A stretch of 13,937 bases of DNA. It comes from an uncultured Lachnospiraceae bacterium (GTDB lineage Bacteria; Bacillota; Clostridia; Lachnospirales; Lachnospiraceae). Within the stretch, counting starts at the first letter, position 1. The number at the start of each line of letters is the position of its first letter. The position numbers and the translations under genes are program-made. Location of the stretch: NCBI GenBank assembly GCA_902476645.1, contig CABSEG010000075.1:1-13937 (forward strand), given 5' to 3'. Shown here in pieces: positions 12,943 through 13,937 of this stretch. Below the pieces are notes generated by a model. The model saw only the letters and a program-made list of their open reading frames with translations. It ran no database searches and had not been told where the DNA came from.

Positions 12943-13919
12943 TTTGTATTCTCCTGTGCCAAGAGCTGCTTTTCAATATGTTTTGTTAAATTGTTTACCA
13001 CATCGTAAATAGACCCCTGCATGGTGCAGCCTGCGGCACGCACATGTCCTCCGCCTCCAAAGTAAACGGCAATCTTGCTAACGTCCACAATATGGCTGGA
13101 GCGCATGCTTACCTTATATTCCTGTACTCCAGACTCATAGAGAAAGATGGCAACCTCCACGCCCTTGGTACTGCGAAGCTGACTGGAAATACCGTCCAAA
13201 TCCGCGGGCGTTACTCCGTAAAATTCCAAATCTTTCTGTTTTAGAGCGCTGACAATGCACTTTCCGTCCAAAAGCATCATGCTCTCCAGCAAGGCCCTGC
13301 CCAGGATCTGGTTTTGCAGATACGTTTTCTCAAAAAAAGTTTCCTCTACAATCCTGGTAAAATCAATCCCCTTTTCCATCAGCTCCGCAGCAATCCGCAT
13401 CGTTTTCGGAGAGGTACAAGAATACTGAAATACGCCGGTATCATTTACGATCCCCATATATAGTGCAGAAGCCACAGGGGCCGTAATCTTTTCGGGGTCC
13501 ATCCACCCGTAGAGTAATTCGCAGGTTGAGCTGGCCTCCGGCACAATATCATTCACATCCGCATAACCCTGATTGCTGATATGATGGTCTATGCAGACGG
13601 TTCTCTTTGCCGTCTCCAAATACTTGGCTGCCTCACCCAGCCTTTTGGTATCCCCGCTGTCCAAGGCTATGCAAAGATCATAAACTTTATCCCCAGAGAA
13701 ATCCGATACAATTTTATCTATGTCCGGTATCATTTCATAAGAACCAGGAACGGGTTCCAAATACACACAGACCTCCCGAATTCGGGGGAAATTTTCCTTT
13801 ATGTACAGGTACATACCCATACAAGAACCAACGCAATCGCCGTCCGGTCTGATATGGCCGACGATTGCAACGCTGGTAATATTCTCTAATTCAGATGCTA
13901 TCTTCTTCATTTTCATCAT
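12939..13919 (-). CDS. nrnA: DHH-DHHA1 phosphoesterase, NrnA-type oligoribonuclease/pAp phosphatase
   Basis: Finishes RNA decay by hydrolysing very short oligonucleotides, and in characterised homologues also removes the 3' phosphate of pAp. The 326-aa protein has the DHH-domain metal motifs His22, Asp26 and Asp28 (GHIRPDGDCVGS), Asp87 (ALDSGD), Asp111-His112-His113 and Asp160 (VNDTGVFQYS). The C-terminal DHHA1 domain carries GGGGHVRAAG at 288-297. Every catalytic element is present. Two ATGs in tandem follow CGAGGAAAAGG; the first is used here. pAp is released when ACP is made from apo-ACP by AcpS, which gives a loose metabolic link to acpP. A TAA about 13 nt upstream may end the preceding gene, possibly rbfA, but too little of it is present to call. 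Confidence 0.95.
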   Translation of the reverse strand: MMKMKKIASELENITSVAIVGHIRPDGDCVGSCMGMYLYIKENFPRIREVCVYLEPVPGSYEMIPDIDKIVSDFSGDKVYDLCIALDSGDTKRLGEAAKYLETAKRTVCIDHHISNQGYADVNDIVPEASSTCELLYGWMDPEKITAPVASALYMGIVNDTGVFQYSCTSPKTMRIAAELMEKGIDFTRIVEETFFEKTYLQNQILGRALLESMMLLDGKCIVSALKQKDLEFYGVTPADLDGISSQLRSTKGVEVAIFLYESGVQEYKVSMRSSHIVDVSKIAVYFGGGGHVRAAGCTMQGSIYDVVNNLTKHIEKQLLAQENTK

Positions 13920-13937
13920 CCTTTTCCTCGTTTACGC

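Noticed and set aside
13920..13937. The end of an upstream gene such as rbfA
   Set aside because: A TAA can be read on the minus strand, but the few remaining bases do not identify a gene.

Overview
The window looks like chromosomal core sequence from a spore-forming, low-to-mid GC Firmicute, most probably a Lachnospiraceae-type clostridium. The reasons are the FabK-type enoyl-ACP reductase in the order acpP-fabK-fabD-fabG-fabF, the cotJABC spore-coat cluster, strong AGGAGG-type ribosome binding sites, and the order nrnA-truB-ribF-rpsO-pnp. The family assignment is inferred from gene content and was not checked by a search. I see no mobile element, tRNA, rRNA or CRISPR array.

Left block (1-3330, minus strand): a type II fatty-acid synthesis operon read right to left, acpP, fabK, fabD, fabG and the 5' part of fabF. 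A near-consensus sigma-A promoter (TTGACA-17-TATACT) drives acpP. Two overlapping TTTGA/TCAAA dyads lie over the predicted transcription start. A perfect 19-bp dyad with the same half-sites sits just upstream of the fabD ribosome binding site. Together they suggest control by a FabT-type (MarR family) repressor that is not encoded here. Hairpins at the acpP/fabK and fabK/fabD junctions may set the high ACP-to-enzyme ratio.

Middle (3331-6960): a roughly 515-bp gap with the acpP promoter and the ftsW terminator, then ftsW (minus). Diverging from it is a four-gene plus-strand operon: cotJA, cotJB, cotJC (Mn-catalase family) and a Cu/Zn superoxide dismutase-like gene three bases behind cotJC. A CATA-N3-TA element upstream resembles a mother-cell sigma-K or sigma-E -10 box. 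The SOD-like protein keeps all metal ligands but has no signal peptide. The unit reads as a spore-surface superoxide-plus-peroxide detoxification or coat cross-linking module, and it is the most interesting part of the window. It ends in a strong bidirectional terminator.

Right block (6997-13919, all minus): a predicted lipoprotein of unknown function, then the RNA-metabolism and translation cluster nrnA-truB-ribF-DUF3592-like membrane protein-rpsO-pnp. The first four genes overlap or nearly abut. rpsO has its own TTGACG-17-TATACT promoter and is followed by an intrinsic terminator before pnp, whose leader holds another terminator-like hairpin.
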